A DNA stretch of 64,000 nucleotides from Theobroma cacao (lineage: Eukaryota > Streptophyta > Magnoliopsida > Malvales > Malvaceae), in assembly GCF_000208745.1 (NCBI RefSeq), contig NC_030854.1:8210658-8274657 (forward strand), written 5' to 3'. Shown here piece after piece: positions 22,830-36,100 of the stretch. The translations under genes and the position numbers were made by a program. Each line of letters opens with the position of its first letter. The first letter of the stretch is position 1. Below the pieces are notes generated by a model. It saw only the letters and a program-made list of their open reading frames with translations, had not been told where the DNA came from and ran no database searches.

Positions 22830-23739
22830 GGTGTATTTTCAAAATAAAAGGTTATGTGAAATAATGATATGTAATGAAAAGTTATCTTAACTCAAAAGTT
22901 ATGTTACGAAGAGTGACATAATGTGATTATTAGATTTTAAATGGGTTTTTCATGTGAATAGTTATGTCCTTCGTAAAGTAACATATTGGAAAAACACCTT
23001 TGAATCCAAAGGATATGAAACAATTGGAAAAACGTTATTGCTCAAAAGTTTGGATATGAAAAATTATCTTTTCATATTATAGCTTAAAGATGATGTCCTA
23101 TGGAATGAATGGTTATTCTTTCATAAGGTTATTATTGAAACAATACTTTTCTCCAAGAATTATATCTTACAAAATGCAAAGGTATCTTTAAGATAAAGAG
23201 GTGCTTGGATGAAAGTGTTGTTTCCTTAAAAAAGAGACATTTGCAAGCCTATATAAAGGACTAGCTGCCAACTATTTTGACACACCAAAAGCAAATAAGA
23301 TATTAACAGAAAAATCAACACCAATACAAGTGTTATGTTTTGAAATTAAACATAAACCCTTGAGTTCCCATCATCTATCAAATGAATTCAAATTCCTTAT
23401 AATCTACTTGTTATAGAAAGTAGGCTTTAAGGCTGAACAACTTTGCAAACCCTATGGTGTATCTAGTGGTCTATTTTCGTAAAGTGTAAAGATGTTAGAT
23501 GTTGGCTTCATTATATCTCTAAGGCTATTAACATAATTTCCCTTTTGCATACCAAGTGATGAGGGCGAAACAAGTTTTAAAGATAGTTTTTATCGAAAAG
23601 GCTTGTCTTGAAGTCAATTTTGTCAGCTCCTTGAATTTCATCATAACCCCATTTACACCAACAATTTTAAGACTTATGTTTCATGGTGTTAGAATTCAAT
23701 GGCTTTCCTAAAAGAGATATACCAACATTGTCAAGCTAG
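22830..23739 (+). mobile_element. Probable 5' LTR and leader of the nested copia element
   Basis: The region carries a TATA-type promoter (CCTATATAAAGG near 23,250) and a leader (ACACCAATACAAGTGTTATG, typical of plant LTR R/U5 text). It ends in a short open stretch translating to EFNGFPKRDIPTL just before the Athila-like insertion at 23,740. Copia gag text resumes after that insertion at about 32,350 and copia pol at 41,700, on the same strand. The left edge is unresolved, and no intact 3' LTR is present for comparison because that end is lost at 43,341. Confidence 0.4.
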
Positions 23740-25440
23740 TGATAACTCTATGATATAAAGTTATTTTGTCATATTTTGATTATTAAAAATAGCTAAGTCT
23801 TTGTGTTTTAAAGTAATTTTAAGTGGTTTTTTATACTTTTCGTCATTAAGTTTAATACATGTTAGAATATTTTAATTTTAGTAATTTTAGCTCATTTTTA
23901 TGTTAGAATTCCTAATTTGAGCCATCACTAATTTAGTCTTTGTTTTGAAGGTGTGTAAGTGCACAAAACTTCATGCAGGTGAACCAAGTAAGGATAATTA
24001 AGTGTAAAATTTTTTGAATATGTTGTGGTATTTTGATCATCACTCTGTCTACAGAACTCTAAATGAGGTGATTCTTCAACCACTGGAAAGATAAGAGGTA
24101 GGGCTAAAACTTTGTTGTTTACCACTTTACCTTGTTCTAATCAGATCATGGTCAAAATCCTAGTTGAATTTAAAGCATGGTAGTAGTATGCATAAACTGA
24201 ACTTGATGCAGTATTTGGTGTAGATCTTTCAATTAAGAAGTCCTAATGATGTGAATCTTAGATTATTGGAAAGCTAAGAGACAGGGATACATCTTTTATG
24301 TTTACCACTTTACCCAGTTTAGTTTGAAAATAGGTGAAACTTGCATCACAAAATGAAGAAGCGCAGTAAAGATAGCACAAGAGAGGAGCACCTAGTGCCA
24401 CCAAAGAGTAGGGCGCCACGACACCCAAGAGACAAGGCCGTTAACTTGACGACTTACCAAAAATCTATTATGATGAGATTTTGGAAACTAGGGCTTTTGG
24501 AGCCTATTTAAAAGGCCTTTTTCAGAGGTTTTGAGGGGAGGAGGGAACAAACATTTTCTTTGGAGAAAAAAGTAAAAAAACAAAGTGACAAAGCAAAAGA
24601 ATTTAAGGGAGAATCAAGATCACAAAGTTCAACTATTAGTTTTCTCTGCCTACTTTTATGTTTTTCTTATTTTCTTGACTTGGATTAATGGCTAATTTTC
24701 TTTGGATGAAGTCTTTATTATATATTATGAGCAAAACTATTTTTCTAAGGTTATGGTGAATTTCAACATGTAATTTGAATATTTGTTTCACTTTTATTTA
24801 GTATGAATAGGTATAGTTTTGCTTATTCAAATATGCTATTAATGCTTTCGAGTGTTTGGCCAACAATTAACTAATTTCTGAATCTAATTGAGACTTAACA
24901 GAGAGATTTTAAATTGGAATAAGATTTGAATATTGTATGTTCACGTCATTTAGTTCATCTGATTCACAATTTGAGTAGACATATGCCAATTGCCATGCAT
25001 AACCAAATTAGATCACTAGCTTAATGAGCTTTATTTAATTGATTCCTATAGACATATAATGATCCAATTAAGTTAAGTATTTATGCAAGCATCTGAACAG
25101 AGACTTGTACTTATCTTTGGATTCTAGGTTAGTAAAACCACCCATAAATGTAAATAATAAGAGAAACTAGTATCAAATGAAGTGTTGAATGAACCCATAA
25201 TCCTAGTATTTAATTTATTGCCTTTCTCAACTGAATTTTTAGTTTTTGTTAATTAATTTAATGTTTTTTTTAAGTAAGTTTTAATTAATTTTTTTTTTAA
25301 AATTTAGTTACTTGAATAAGATTAGCTTGTCATAATTTTTATACTTAATGAAAATTTAGGAACAAATCTCTATGGGATATGATTTTGGACTTATTGTCTA
25401 TATTACTTGTTCGATACGTATACTTGCATTTGCAAAATCA
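23740..25440 (+). repeat. 5' LTR of the Athila-like element
   Basis: 1,701 bp from TGATAACTC to TTTGCAAAATCA. It aligns with 30683-32348 throughout, for example TAAAAGGCCTTTTTCAGAGG at 24,510 and 31,451. Confidence 0.8.
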
Positions 25441-25557
25441 ACAAGAAGTTTTTGGCACCATTGCTAGAGATTTGTGTTTCCTATTTATTTTGCTAATATT
25501 AATATTCAATAGATTAATCTTAATTCGAGTTTTTCTTTTTTATTTTTCAGGTACTTA

Positions 25558-26638
25558 TGGTTAAGGTGATGAATTATTATAACTATCAATGGCCATCTGA
25601 ACAATTTGTGCCTATGAGGGTTGTTAGTGATTATGAATTAGCTATCAGTTCTTTGACAGTCCAAGTAGATGCTTTATCTCAAAGAATTGACACTTGGGGT
25701 GTTAATATTTTTTAGAGTCTTTTTGTGACATGCGAGCTTTGTGGAGATAGGCATTCAAGTGATTAATGTCCAGCCTATTATGAATCAATGCAATTTGATG
25801 AAAACTTTAATAGGCAACGAAATAATTCATACTCCAACAATTACAACTCGAGGTGGAATCATCCACATTATTCATGGAGTAATGATCAGGGTCTTACATA
25901 TTTATCACAACTTGTTTTCCATAATGGTTTCAGTCACAAGTTAAAGCCATTATACTTGAGAAGAAGCCAACTTTGGAAGAGATGTTAATGCCATACATGG
26001 CCAAGAATAATGTACACATGGCAAATATGGATGCAGTCATTCAAAGTAATGAAGCTTCAATGAGAAACATTAAGACATATGTGAGTCAACTTATTATTGA
26101 CATCAACAATAAGCTGCAGGAAACTTTACCAAGTGACACTGGGCAAAAATATGGTAAGCATTTTGGTGAGGTAAATGGCAAGAATGTGGTAGATGATAGA
26201 GATAAATCAGATCAAGAGAATACTTCCAACAATCAAGTCCAAGATGAAGAAGTTAAGCGAAAGGAAGAAGTATCTACACCACCACAAGTCAAGCCATATG
26301 TGCCTCTCATTCTCTTTTTGGATATAGTTGATGAGTTACCTAAGGAGTCTATTGATATGGAAAATTTAAAGAAACTCCTTGAAGCTTGTTTGATTCAAGA
26401 TGTAACAACAAAGGATAAGAATGAAGAATTCACAAATGTTACACATGTTTTTAAAGCTACACCAAAAACGTATTATTCCAGAAAAACTCAATTTAAGAAG
26501 TTAGATAAAAGTGAACCTATTCCACCACTTATAGTTGAGCAAGCACCAAATTTTGAGTTAAAGCCACTACAACTTCATCTTAAGAGGCGACTACTTTCAC
26601 ACCTCAAGCTTTTTCCATGTAAACTCAAACCTCCTTAA
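25558..26638 (+). pseudogene. Athila-like gag and start of pol
   Basis: The first block (about 25,558-25,970) translates to MVKVMNYYNYQWPSEQF..., then LFVTCELCGDRHSSD.CPAYYES, the family's CxxCxxxHxxxxC zinc knuckle with one stop in it, then QFDENFNRQRNNSYSNNYNS...W. The second block, 25973-26638, is open for 221 codons: MEEMLMPYMAKNN... then SMRNIKTYVSQL, the downstream coiled region, ending in an E/K-rich linker and LEACLIQDVTTKDKNEEF...ELKPLQLHLK, which normally leads into protease and RT. Gag would form the particle. A stop at the knuckle and a frameshift near 25,970 show it is not functional as one protein. Confidence 0.75.
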
Positions 26639-27679
26639 AGAGTGAATGAAGACCTCAACCAAAGTCAAGCTATTGACAATAAAGAAGCACTTCTCGGGGA
26701 GGCAACCCAAGTTATATCTTTTTAGATTTAGTTGTTACTCTAGTTAGATTTTGTTTTTCTGTTTAAATAAGTAGTTATAATCTCTTCTTAGCTTGTTTTG
26801 TTGAGTATGCAGGTTTAAAAAGCATGAAGATCAGAAGAAAGAAATTTAAAGCTTTCATTGCACTGCCACCATTGATAGGAGAGTTTCTTTTTCTTATTCT
26901 TTTTAGCTTTTCACATGAAGGACAATGTGCAATTTAAGTTTGGGAGAGGGTTTTATTGTTATTAGTTTTTGTGATATTTTAGATTAGTTTCGTTAATTTT
27001 TTTAAAATTTTATGCATGTTTTAAAAACTTGAGCTGGATTTAATTGGACCAATTTCTTTTAATTTACTTAGCTAATTATGAGAATTTAGTTATATTCCTA
27101 TCTTGATTCTTTGACACATATGGCTATTGTTTGAGTGTTATGTAAATTCTTATGCTAAGCTTCATTGTTAAGATGAGATTTCTACATTGTGAGCACTTTG
27201 TCTTTTCCTTATCTTTTTTTATCTTTCACATGGAGGATAATGTGCAATTTAAGTTTGGAAGATGGTTTTATTGTTATTAGTTTTTGTGATGATTTTAGAT
27301 TAGTTTATTTTTGTTAATTTTTTTTCTTTCATCATTTAGTTTTATGCATATTTTAAGATTTTGAACTAGAGTTAATTGCGCCAATTTATTTGATTTACCT
27401 ATCTAATTATGATAACCAATTATCTTGTTAATCTTTTGCTCATATTAAGCATAAATATTGTTTGAGTATTATGTGAATTCTTATGCTTAGTATCATGATA
27501 GGATGAGATTTCCATACTTGAGCACTATATCTCTTGCATTGAAGTATTATGTACCTTTAGAGAAAGCTTATATAAATGTAAATTTTTTATTAGATATTAT
27601 GAACTAAACTAACCAATTATCTTGTTAATCTTTTGCTCATATTAAGCATGAATATTGTTTGAGTGTTATGTGAATTCTT
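26639..27679 (+). other. 3' non-coding region of the Athila-like element with internal duplications
   Basis: GACAATGTGCAATTTAAGTTTGG-like text occurs at 26,922 and again at 27,230, about 310 bp apart. A second duplication of about 200 bp starts with AACCAATTATCTTGTTAATC at 27,413 and again at 27,611; the second copy is split by the solo LTR and resumes at 29,644. No coding capacity seen. Confidence 0.7.
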
Positions 27680-29643
27680 TGTTGGGTGAGGGCTGATCAT
27701 GCATCAAATAAAAATAAAATGCAGCAAAAATAAATTTAAGAATTAAATTACGCCTCACCTTCCTAAGATCTCTTTCATGCCAAATTGAGTATAAAATTAA
27801 ATTAAAAATAAAAATATATGATCATATCACTTTACCTAAATAACAAAAGTTGATAAATCTTTTGTTAAACCACCAAATCAACCTTCAAAAAGCTCAACCA
27901 CCTCAGCTCGGTTGCTGCAAACCAAAATTGTCCAAGGAATCTTTATGCAGCCTCTAATAGTGATCCACACCAATGAATTAGAAAATCCTTCTTTAAGGAT
28001 TGGGAGTGCTATGCTTTGACAATATGCTAGCAAAGATGAGTTTCATAAACTCATAATCCACACAAAATTGTGAGGCTGAACACACAAAAGAAATCAAGTG
28101 AATGAATAACCATTTTTCTTCACACAAGAAATGGCAAGACAAAAGGAATTTCTAATGTGCCGTTCCTTTTTTTTTTTTCAGCCGTTTTCTCTCATTTTGT
28201 TTGGAGGCTATAGCAAGGTATTTATATCTTGGATTAATTTGAAACCTTAATTACAAATCTATTTTGTAATTACCAATTAATCAAATAATTTGAATAAACA
28301 ATTTAATTAAGTCTTTAAGAAGCCTAATCAACTTAATTGTTTAATTTAATCAATTAGGCCCAATAACTTAATTAAATAATTTAATTAATTAAGCCTAACA
28401 ATTTAATTAAACAATTTTAATCGATTAGGGCCAATGACTTAATTAAACAATTTAATTAATTTGGCATAACTTAATTAAACAATTTTAATCAAGTGCTTGA
28501 GAAGCTCATCACTTCTAATTTGATTAAGTCCAACTTAATCACCTCTCGCATTTTATTTTCAACATTCATTTTAGGTGTGTGACCTAGTAGGCTTCTAGCA
28601 TGTTGCAATGAACTCAACATATAATTCTTAAGTTAAACTTAGAATTAAATAAATTTAAACTACTTTAAATTTATTATTAATCAAGTTAACTACCTAGAGT
28701 TCATAGACCAAGATTGAGATCTAGCAATCCATCATGGCCACCCAAATGTTAAAAGAGTTAAGATGGTTTGACTCAACCTTTCAGTGATCAACCTTTTAGT
28801 GTAATTCATTCACTCATCATATATCCTGAAGATGATAAGAGCATGGTGCTGTGTCTACTCTTATTAATCTCCATATTCGTTCTTAGAGTTTGATCATCAG
28901 CTTTATAAAGACTTATGAAACTCATTTCATAATCTTCAAGTCGCCTTGGCTAAGGACTTCAATAAGCTAATATCAACCAAGAATAGTTAGGATCTGTCCC
29001 CTGCATCACTTGGAATGATGATTCCTATTTTGACCACTCATTTGTCTTCACATGCTTCATGCTATACCCAAAAGCATCCTGTTTTGACATCCTTGGTTAG
29101 GCACCCGTCGGGATGAAATTAAAGTATAGCACTCCACACATAAGACAACTTGGTGTCTCAAGTCTAAGAAGTATTTACACAACTGACACATGAGAAGTAT
29201 TGCATAGACACTTGAGTGACATACCAAATGCACTTCTCATCGCGGGTCATGTTCAATGAACTTGCTCTCCTAGGCAAGCACCTACATTCTAGTTCCAAGT
29301 ATCTTTATACTTCAACCTATGAGATCGGTTGCTTACTTCTCAAGTAAGGAACTTAGAATGTACTAGTCTCTATGTATCATTGATGTCCAGTCTCAATGAT
29401 ACATTGACCAAGAACATTTTAAGATTACCCTTTGATACATAAGGATCTCATAACTACAACCTATTATAGTTCCCTTACAAGGCATATTAATCTCATAGAC
29501 TTCATCCATTAGACTTACAACTTGTTATAAATGATGTCTTATTGATGAAGGAAAACCTTTAATCATTTAACATGAATGATGTTGTTGCATGATTGGAATT
29601 AAGCCTTAACTAATCCCAATTGGCTGCAAGGCTCATCCCAGCA
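27680..29643 (-). mobile_element. Solo LTR with perfect TSD TTCTT
   Basis: 1,964 bp beginning TGTTGGGTGAGG and ending CATCCCAGCA, so the ends form a 7-bp inverted repeat (TGTTGGG/CCCAGCA with one mismatch). TTCTT flanks it at 27675-27679 and 29644-29648. Removing it restores the duplicated Athila 3' sequence exactly as in the copy at 27,413. The minus strand is inferred from GATATAAATACC near 28,220 read in reverse. A diverged relative lies at 7,780-11,880. Confidence 0.85.
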
Positions 29644-29648
29644 TTCTT

Positions 29649-30682
29649 ATGCTTAGTATCATGATAGGATGAGATTTCCATACTTGAGCGTTATACCTCT
29701 TGCATTGAAGTATTATGTACCTTCAGAGGAAGCTTACGTAAATGTAAATTTTTTAAACCATGTTTGGAATTCTAGAATTTGTTTGACTCTTCTTTAAGGG
29801 GAAATCCTAGGCTATAATTAGTTAGGGAGATGACTTAGGCCATCTTTGAATCGATCGAGCCTTTCAAGCTAACTTAGTTACTTTTTTATCCCTAGTATAC
29901 CCCTTTGAGCTTGAAGTGTCCTTTTCTTTAACTAAAGACATGAAAAAATTAGTTTAGCCTTTGAGAAATTTTCCAATTTTACAACCCTCACTCCTAAGCA
30001 TATATATTGTTTTAGGAAATATATATTGAGCTATTTGATGAAAAAAGTGAAAAAGATGAAGTGTACAAAAAAATGCAAAATTTTTGTGAAGAACTCATCC
30101 CACTACCAATGAAAGAAACAAGTTTAGGGGTGTTGAATTGAGAATACAAAAATGTTTGATGAATGAAAATTAAAAGGAAAAGAAAAAGTTGTACTCGGTG
30201 AAGAAAAATATGGCTATATGGGTTTTGGAACAATTATGTGCTTTGGGTGATTTGAGCTACATATTATCCTTTGTCTTACCTTGATCCTAGCCAAATGTTA
30301 CAAGTTAAATAAAGTCCTAAAGATCCTTATTTAAGTGCTAGCCTACAATAGTGGAGAGGGAGATGAAAAACAAACATATGAAACTCTAAACTAATTTGAA
30401 GTTTGCATGAGCATAAACCTATTCGGAGTGCCTGATATTCATTGTAAGAGATTTCACACACACATCGAAATCCATTTGAAAATGAGCTTGCATTTGAATG
30501 CAAAGTGAACTTTGATAATATTTGTGCTTGCTTTGAGTTTGGAAAACGAGATAATTTATGAGGAAATTAAAGGTGATCAAGGACTTGGTGCAACTTACTC
30601 CTAGTTTGATATTTTTAACTATGTTATGTTATTTTATCTTAAGTTTTGCTCGAAGACTAGTAAAATAGTAAGTTTAGGGGTG
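29649..30682 (+). other. 3' non-coding region of the Athila-like element, continued
   Basis: It continues the tandem copy broken at 27,679. The rest shows no coding signal and runs to the PPT-like AAGTTTAGGGG before the right LTR. Confidence 0.6.
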
Positions 30683-32348
30683 TGATAACTCTATGATATA
30701 GAGTTATTTTGCTACATTTTGATTATTAAAGTAGCTAAGTCCTTGTGTTTTAAAGTAATTTTAGGTAGTTTTTATGCTTTTCGTTATTAAGTGTAATACA
30801 TGTTGGAATATTTTAATTTTAGTAATTTTAGCTTATTTTTATGTTAAAAGTCCTAATTTGAGTCATCATTGATTTAATCCTTGTTTTGAAGGTGTGTAAG
30901 TGCATAAAACTTCATGCAAATGAACCAAGTAAGGATAATTAAATGTAGAATTTTCTAAATATGTTGCGGTATTTCATCATAACTCTATTTACAGAACTCC
31001 AACTGAAGTGATTCTTTGACCACAGGAAAGTTAAGAGGTGGGGCTAAAACTTTGATGTTTACCAATATGCCCAGTTTAGATCAAATCATGGTCAAAGTCC
31101 TTGTCGAAATTGAAGCACTGTAGTAGTCCTCATAGACTGAACATGATATAGTATTTTATGCATATCTTTCAATTAAGAAGTCCAAATGATGTGATTCTTA
31201 AATCATTGGAAAGCTAAGAGATAGGGAAACAACTATTATGTTTACTATTTTGCCCAACTCAGCCTGCAAGAAGGCAAAAATGCATCAAAAGATGAAGTTG
31301 TAAAGTAAAGACAACATAAGAGACGAACACCATAGTGCCACCTGAGAGTAGGGCATCGTGGTGCCCAAGAGACAAGGCCACAATGCCGAACGACTTACCA
31401 AAAATCTGTTTTTGATGGCGTTTTGGAAACTAAGGCTTTTGGAGCATATTTAAAAGGCCTTTTTCAGAGGTTTTAGGGGGAAGAAGCAGTAAACAATTTC
31501 TTTGGAGAAAAAGAGTAAAAAAACAAAGCAAAAAAGTAAGAGAATTTGAGGGAGAATCAATATGACAAAGCTTCAATTATTAGTTTTCTCTCTTTACTTT
31601 GGTGTTTTTCTTATTTTCTTGATTTGGATTAATGGCTAATTTTCTTTGGATGAAGTTTTTATTAGTTATTATGAACTAAACTACTTTTCTAGGATTATGG
31701 TGGATTTTAACATGTAATTTGAATATTTGTTTTTCTTTTATTTACTATGAATGGTTGTAGTTTTACTTATTCAAATATGCTTTTAATTCTTTTGATTGTC
31801 TAGCCCACAATTAACTGATTTGTAAATCTAATTGAGACTCGATACAAAGATTTTAGATTAGACTAAGATTTGAATAGTGTATATTCATGTCACTTAGCTA
31901 ATTTGATTAGCGATTATGGTAGACATACTTCAATTGCCATATAGAGCTAAATTAGAACACTAGCTTAATGAACCTTTTTTAGTTGATTTCTATAGATATA
32001 TAGTGACCTAATTAAGTTAGGTATTTGTGCAAGCATTTCAATAGAGACTTGTACATAACTTTGGATTCTAAGTTAGTAAAGCCACCCACAAATGTAAATA
32101 ATAAGAGAAACTAGTATAAGATGAAGTGTTGAATGAACCCATAATCTTAGTATTTAATTATTGCGTTGCTCAGGTGAATTTTTAGTTTTTGTTAATTAAT
32201 TAGTGTTTGCTTTAAGTTAGTTTTCATTAATTTTCTAAAAAAAAAAAATAGCTACTTGAATAAGATTAGTTTGTTAGAATTTTAATACTTAGTGAAGATT
32301 TAAGAACAATTCTCTGTGGGATATGATTCTGGACTTACTGTTATATTC
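30683..32348 (+). repeat. 3' LTR of the Athila-like element
   Basis: It aligns with 23740-25440 from TGATAACTCTATGATAT up to GGGATATGATTCTGGACTTA. The final bases before the copia sequence (ATTCATAAGCGATCTAG) do not match the end of the left LTR, so the terminus is lost or rearranged. Confidence 0.75.
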
Positions 32349-32631
32349 ATAAGCGATCTAGATATGGATAAGGTTATTGTTGTGTTTTCTAAAATTAACA
32401 TACTTCTCTTATCATGTAGAACCACTAAGAAAACTCTTAAGCATAAGAAATAAAAGATGTCTTTTGAGGATCTTGGTAATTATCTTCGAATAAAAGAAGA
32501 TTGTTGCAACCAGGATGAAGTCATAAACAAGATGAAAAGGATAAAGATCCTAAAGTAAACCATATTGAGTTGATAAAGGTCCATGTGATGGAAGACACAA
32601 GGAGTGGGCATGTGGCATTCCTTTATACATT
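32349..32631 (+). pseudogene. Ty1-copia gag fragment
   Basis: Translation gives ...RTTKKTLKHKK followed in frame after a stop by MSFEDLGNYLRIKEDCCNQDEV, matching the L-K-H-K-K-E-x-M-S-F-E-D-L-x-x-Y-L-R-I-E-E segment of copia gag (UBN2/retrotran_gag_2 families). It is the continuation of the copia element whose 5' end is at 22,830-23,739 and whose RT/RNase H is at 41,700-42,840. It ends in the 78-bp repeat units where the next LTR inserted. Confidence 0.65.
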
Positions 32632-32636
32632 ATGGT
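32577..32636 (+). repeat. First unit of a 78-bp repeat, split by a solo LTR
   Basis: GGTCCATGTGATGG...ATTCCTTTATACATTATGGT matches the units at 39793 and 39871. The remainder of the unit follows the inserted LTR at 39,763. Confidence 0.7.
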
Positions 32637-33199
32637 TGTCAAGCCCTACTCTATTATATACTTGTCATGTCATTCATGTACTTGATAGCATATCTACATA
32701 CTGGGATGCCTCAGAGAATCGTTAAAAGTCGATATCGTACCTAGTGGTACAATTAAGTCGATTAAAATCTTGAACTAGTTTGAATAGTGATTTTAGGATA
32801 TATTTGAGAGTTATTGAACCTTATAATATCTTAATATGGTGATTTGGAGTTCGAGGATTAATTTGTAGTCAAATTAGGAATTTTCATAATGTAGGGCAAA
32901 ATGGTCATTTTGCCACCTAAGGGCAAAATTGAAATGTTCGACGAAATTTTTTTTACCAAGTTTGACTAATTGGAGCATGATTTGAATATGAGAAATGAAA
33001 AATTTTAATTCTGACATTTTTTTGAACATAAGGGCAAAATAGTCATTTTACGTGTCCACGAGGATGTAATTGGAATTTTTGAAATTTTACACCACCATAA
33101 CACTTGTCAAGCCCATGAATTTCACCTATTATTATTTTATACTTTGGATAATTAAGAGATTACATGTGGTGGTGAGAAAATGCTTAATTGTTAAGTTTT

Positions 33200-36100
33200 A
33201 ACCATGGACCAATCACATGGTGGGTCTATGGAAGATTTTGCTACAACCTTACTCGATTGTGGACTAATGGATGGCGGTTATGAAGGAAATCCATTCACTT
33301 GGACCAATAATTGTATGTTCCAAAGGTTGGACAGAATGGTGTATAATCATCATTGGGCAGAATTTTTTTTATCTACACGTATACAGCACCTGAATAGGAA
33401 TGGATCGGATCACTGCCCATTACTGATTTCCTATTCAAAAAACAAACACAAAGTACCATCTTCCTTTCGATTTTTACACACTTGGGTGCTTCATCATGGG
33501 TCCAAAAAATTTGTGGAACAGAATTAGAATCTTCCCATTATTGGCTCAAGCTTACAAGCTTTTTGGGCGAAGCAACGTCGGTTAAAACAATCACTGAAAA
33601 GGTGGAATAAGGAAGTATTTGGAGACATATTCCACAACTTGAAGGTGGCAGAACAAAGAGCTGCAGATTGTGAATTAATTTTCCAACAGGAGCAGTCAAT
33701 TGAGAATCAAGCAGCAATGAACAAAGCATATGCTCAGCTCAATCATTATCTTAGTGTTGAAGAATTATTCTGGAAGCAGAAATCTGGTATTAAATGGCTT
33801 GTCGAGGGTGAGCGTAATACCAAATTTTTTCACATGCGGGTCAAGAAGAAACGAATCAAAAGCCACATATTAAAGATTCAAAATTCTGATGGCAATTGGA
33901 TTGAAGAACCGGATGCAGTTAAATCCTCTGTAGTGGAATTTTTTTCCTCCCTCATGAAGAAGGAACCGAGTAATATGCCAGGTTTGATGCTTCATTGATT
34001 CTTGCTATTATTTCTGATAACGATAATCTGAGCTTATGTGCAGAGCCATCCAGGGAGGAGCTGAAAGAGGCAGTTTTTAATATCGACAAGGATAACGTTG
34101 CTGGCCCTGATGGATTCTCCTCGTATTTTTATCAACAATGTTGGGATACAGTTGCTAATGACCTCCTGGACGCAGTAGTTGAATTTTTTCATGGGGCTGA
34201 CCTTCCAAGGGGAATCACGTCCACAACAATTGTGCTGCCGCCCAAGAATCACAATGCCTCGACATGGAGTGATTTCAGACCGATAAGTCTTTGCAATGTC
34301 TTGAATAAAATCATTACTAAGATCTTAGCTAATCGCTTTGTAAAGGTGCTTCCTTCCATCATTACAGATAATCAGAACAACTTTGTAGGGGGGAGATTGA
34401 TTAGCGACAACATCCTATTTGCACAAGAACTAATTGGGAAGATTGATCGAAAATCAAGGGGTGGAAATATAGCTCTCAAGTTGGACATGATGAAGGCATA
34501 TGACCGACTTGAATGGGATTCCTTTTTAGAACGCTCGAGCAGCTAGGATTTAATTCTTAGTGGATTTCCATGATCCGTCGTTGCATATCTAATTACTGGT
34601 TCTCTTTGCTGATAAATGGTGGTGCTGTGGGATATTTCAAGTCAGAAAGAGGACTCAGACAGGGGGATTCCATCTCTCATCTTTTGTTCATCCTGGCTGC
34701 CGAATATTTATCTCGAGGGTTAAATGCCTTATTTACTCAATATCCATCTCTGCACTATGCTTCAGATTGCTCCATCTCAGTCAGCCACTTGGCGTTTGCA
34801 GATGATATTCTTATATTCACTAATGGTGCCAAATCCTCCTTGCAAAAAATTCTTACGTTCTTGCAAGATTATGAGGAGATTTCTGGACAGCGAATAAACC
34901 ACTCTAAAAGTTGCTTCATCACTCATCGAAATGTGGTAAATTCGCTCAAACAGATCATCTCTCAAGCCACCGGATTCATTCATAAATGCTTGCCTATCAC
35001 GTATTTGGGAGTGCCACTCTATAAAGGTCTGAAAAAGGTAACGTTGTTTGATGATCTGGTGGAAAATATTCGAGAGTGCATAAAAAAATGGGACAATAAA
35101 ATTCTATCTCCGGGTGGGCGAATTACGTTATTACGGAGTGTTCTATCTTCCTTACCTATCTATTTGCTCCAGGTCCTTAAGCCCCCTATCTGTGTGATTG
35201 AGAAAATAGATAGAATGTTCAACAACTTCTTATGGGGAGGCTCAGCAGGCATTAGACACATTAACTGGTGTGCGTGGCACAAGATCACACTGCCATCCAG
35301 TGAGGGAGGATTAGACATCTGAGGCCTAGGTGATGTGTTTGAGGCTTTTAGCATGAAGCTTTGGTGGAGGTTTGTGTCCTGTAACAGTATTTGGATGCGA
35401 TTTATGCGAACTAAATATTGTACGACCCAAATTCTGAGGTACGTTCAGCCGAAACTCCATGATTCACAAACATGGAAACAAATGCTCATTAGCTGTCCAA
35501 CCACAGAGCATTACATTAGGTGGCGAATTTGTAAGGGAGAGTTATTCTTTTGGCATGATTGTTGGATGGGTGATACCCCCTTGGTCAATCGCTTTCCATT
35601 ATTTGCATCATCGATGACGAGAGTCTCCCATTTTTATGATGATGGTCAATGGAATGTGGATAACCTGAACAATGTGCTACCGGAGGATGTGGTGGTGGAA
35701 ATTCTAAACATTCCAATTGATCCTCCTAATGATGATAGGGCATATTGGGTACCTACCTCGGATGGGAAATTTACTACTAAGTCCGCTTGGGAGATAGTTC
35801 GACAACGCCAGTTGGTAAACCCCATGTTTAATTTAATTTGGCATAAAATCATTCCTCTAACTATTTCTTTCTTCCTTTGGAGGTTATTATAGGACTGGAT
35901 CCCAGTTGAGTTACGGTTGAAAACCAAGGGTTTTCAGTTAGCTTCTAAATGTCAACAGTGCAACTCAAAGGAGTCTCTCTTGCATGTCATGTGGGAATGC
36001 CCAATTGCTATACAGGTTTGGATTTATTTTAAGAAATTTTTCCAAATCAACATTATTCATCCCCAGAATGTCAATCAGATTATGTGGGCATGGCTGTACT

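Larger units (their letters stand above)
23740..32348 (+). mobile_element. Athila-like LTR retrotransposon, pol deleted
   Basis: Direct repeats starting TGATAACTCTATGATATA lie at 23740-25440 and 30683-32348. The first is followed by TTTTGGCACCATTGCTAGAG (25450), a decayed version of the TTTGGCGCCGTTGCCGGGGA primer site of Athila/Calypso-type gypsy elements. Gag follows at 25,558-26,638. Directly after comes CTTCTCGGGGAGGCAACCCAAG, text normally found far downstream of pol in these elements, so protease, RT and integrase are deleted. A PPT-like AAGTTTAGGGGTG precedes the right LTR. A solo LTR is nested at 27,680. The last 40-50 bp of the right LTR are missing. Confidence 0.75.

Noticed and set aside
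27680..29643. Possible endogenous pararetrovirus fragment
   Set aside because: No coat, movement or RT motif; a 5-bp target duplication and TG...CA ends show it is a solo LTR.
30012..30233. 73-codon minus-strand frame in the Athila-like 3' region
   Set aside because: Low-complexity F/S/L translation in non-coding retrotransposon DNA.
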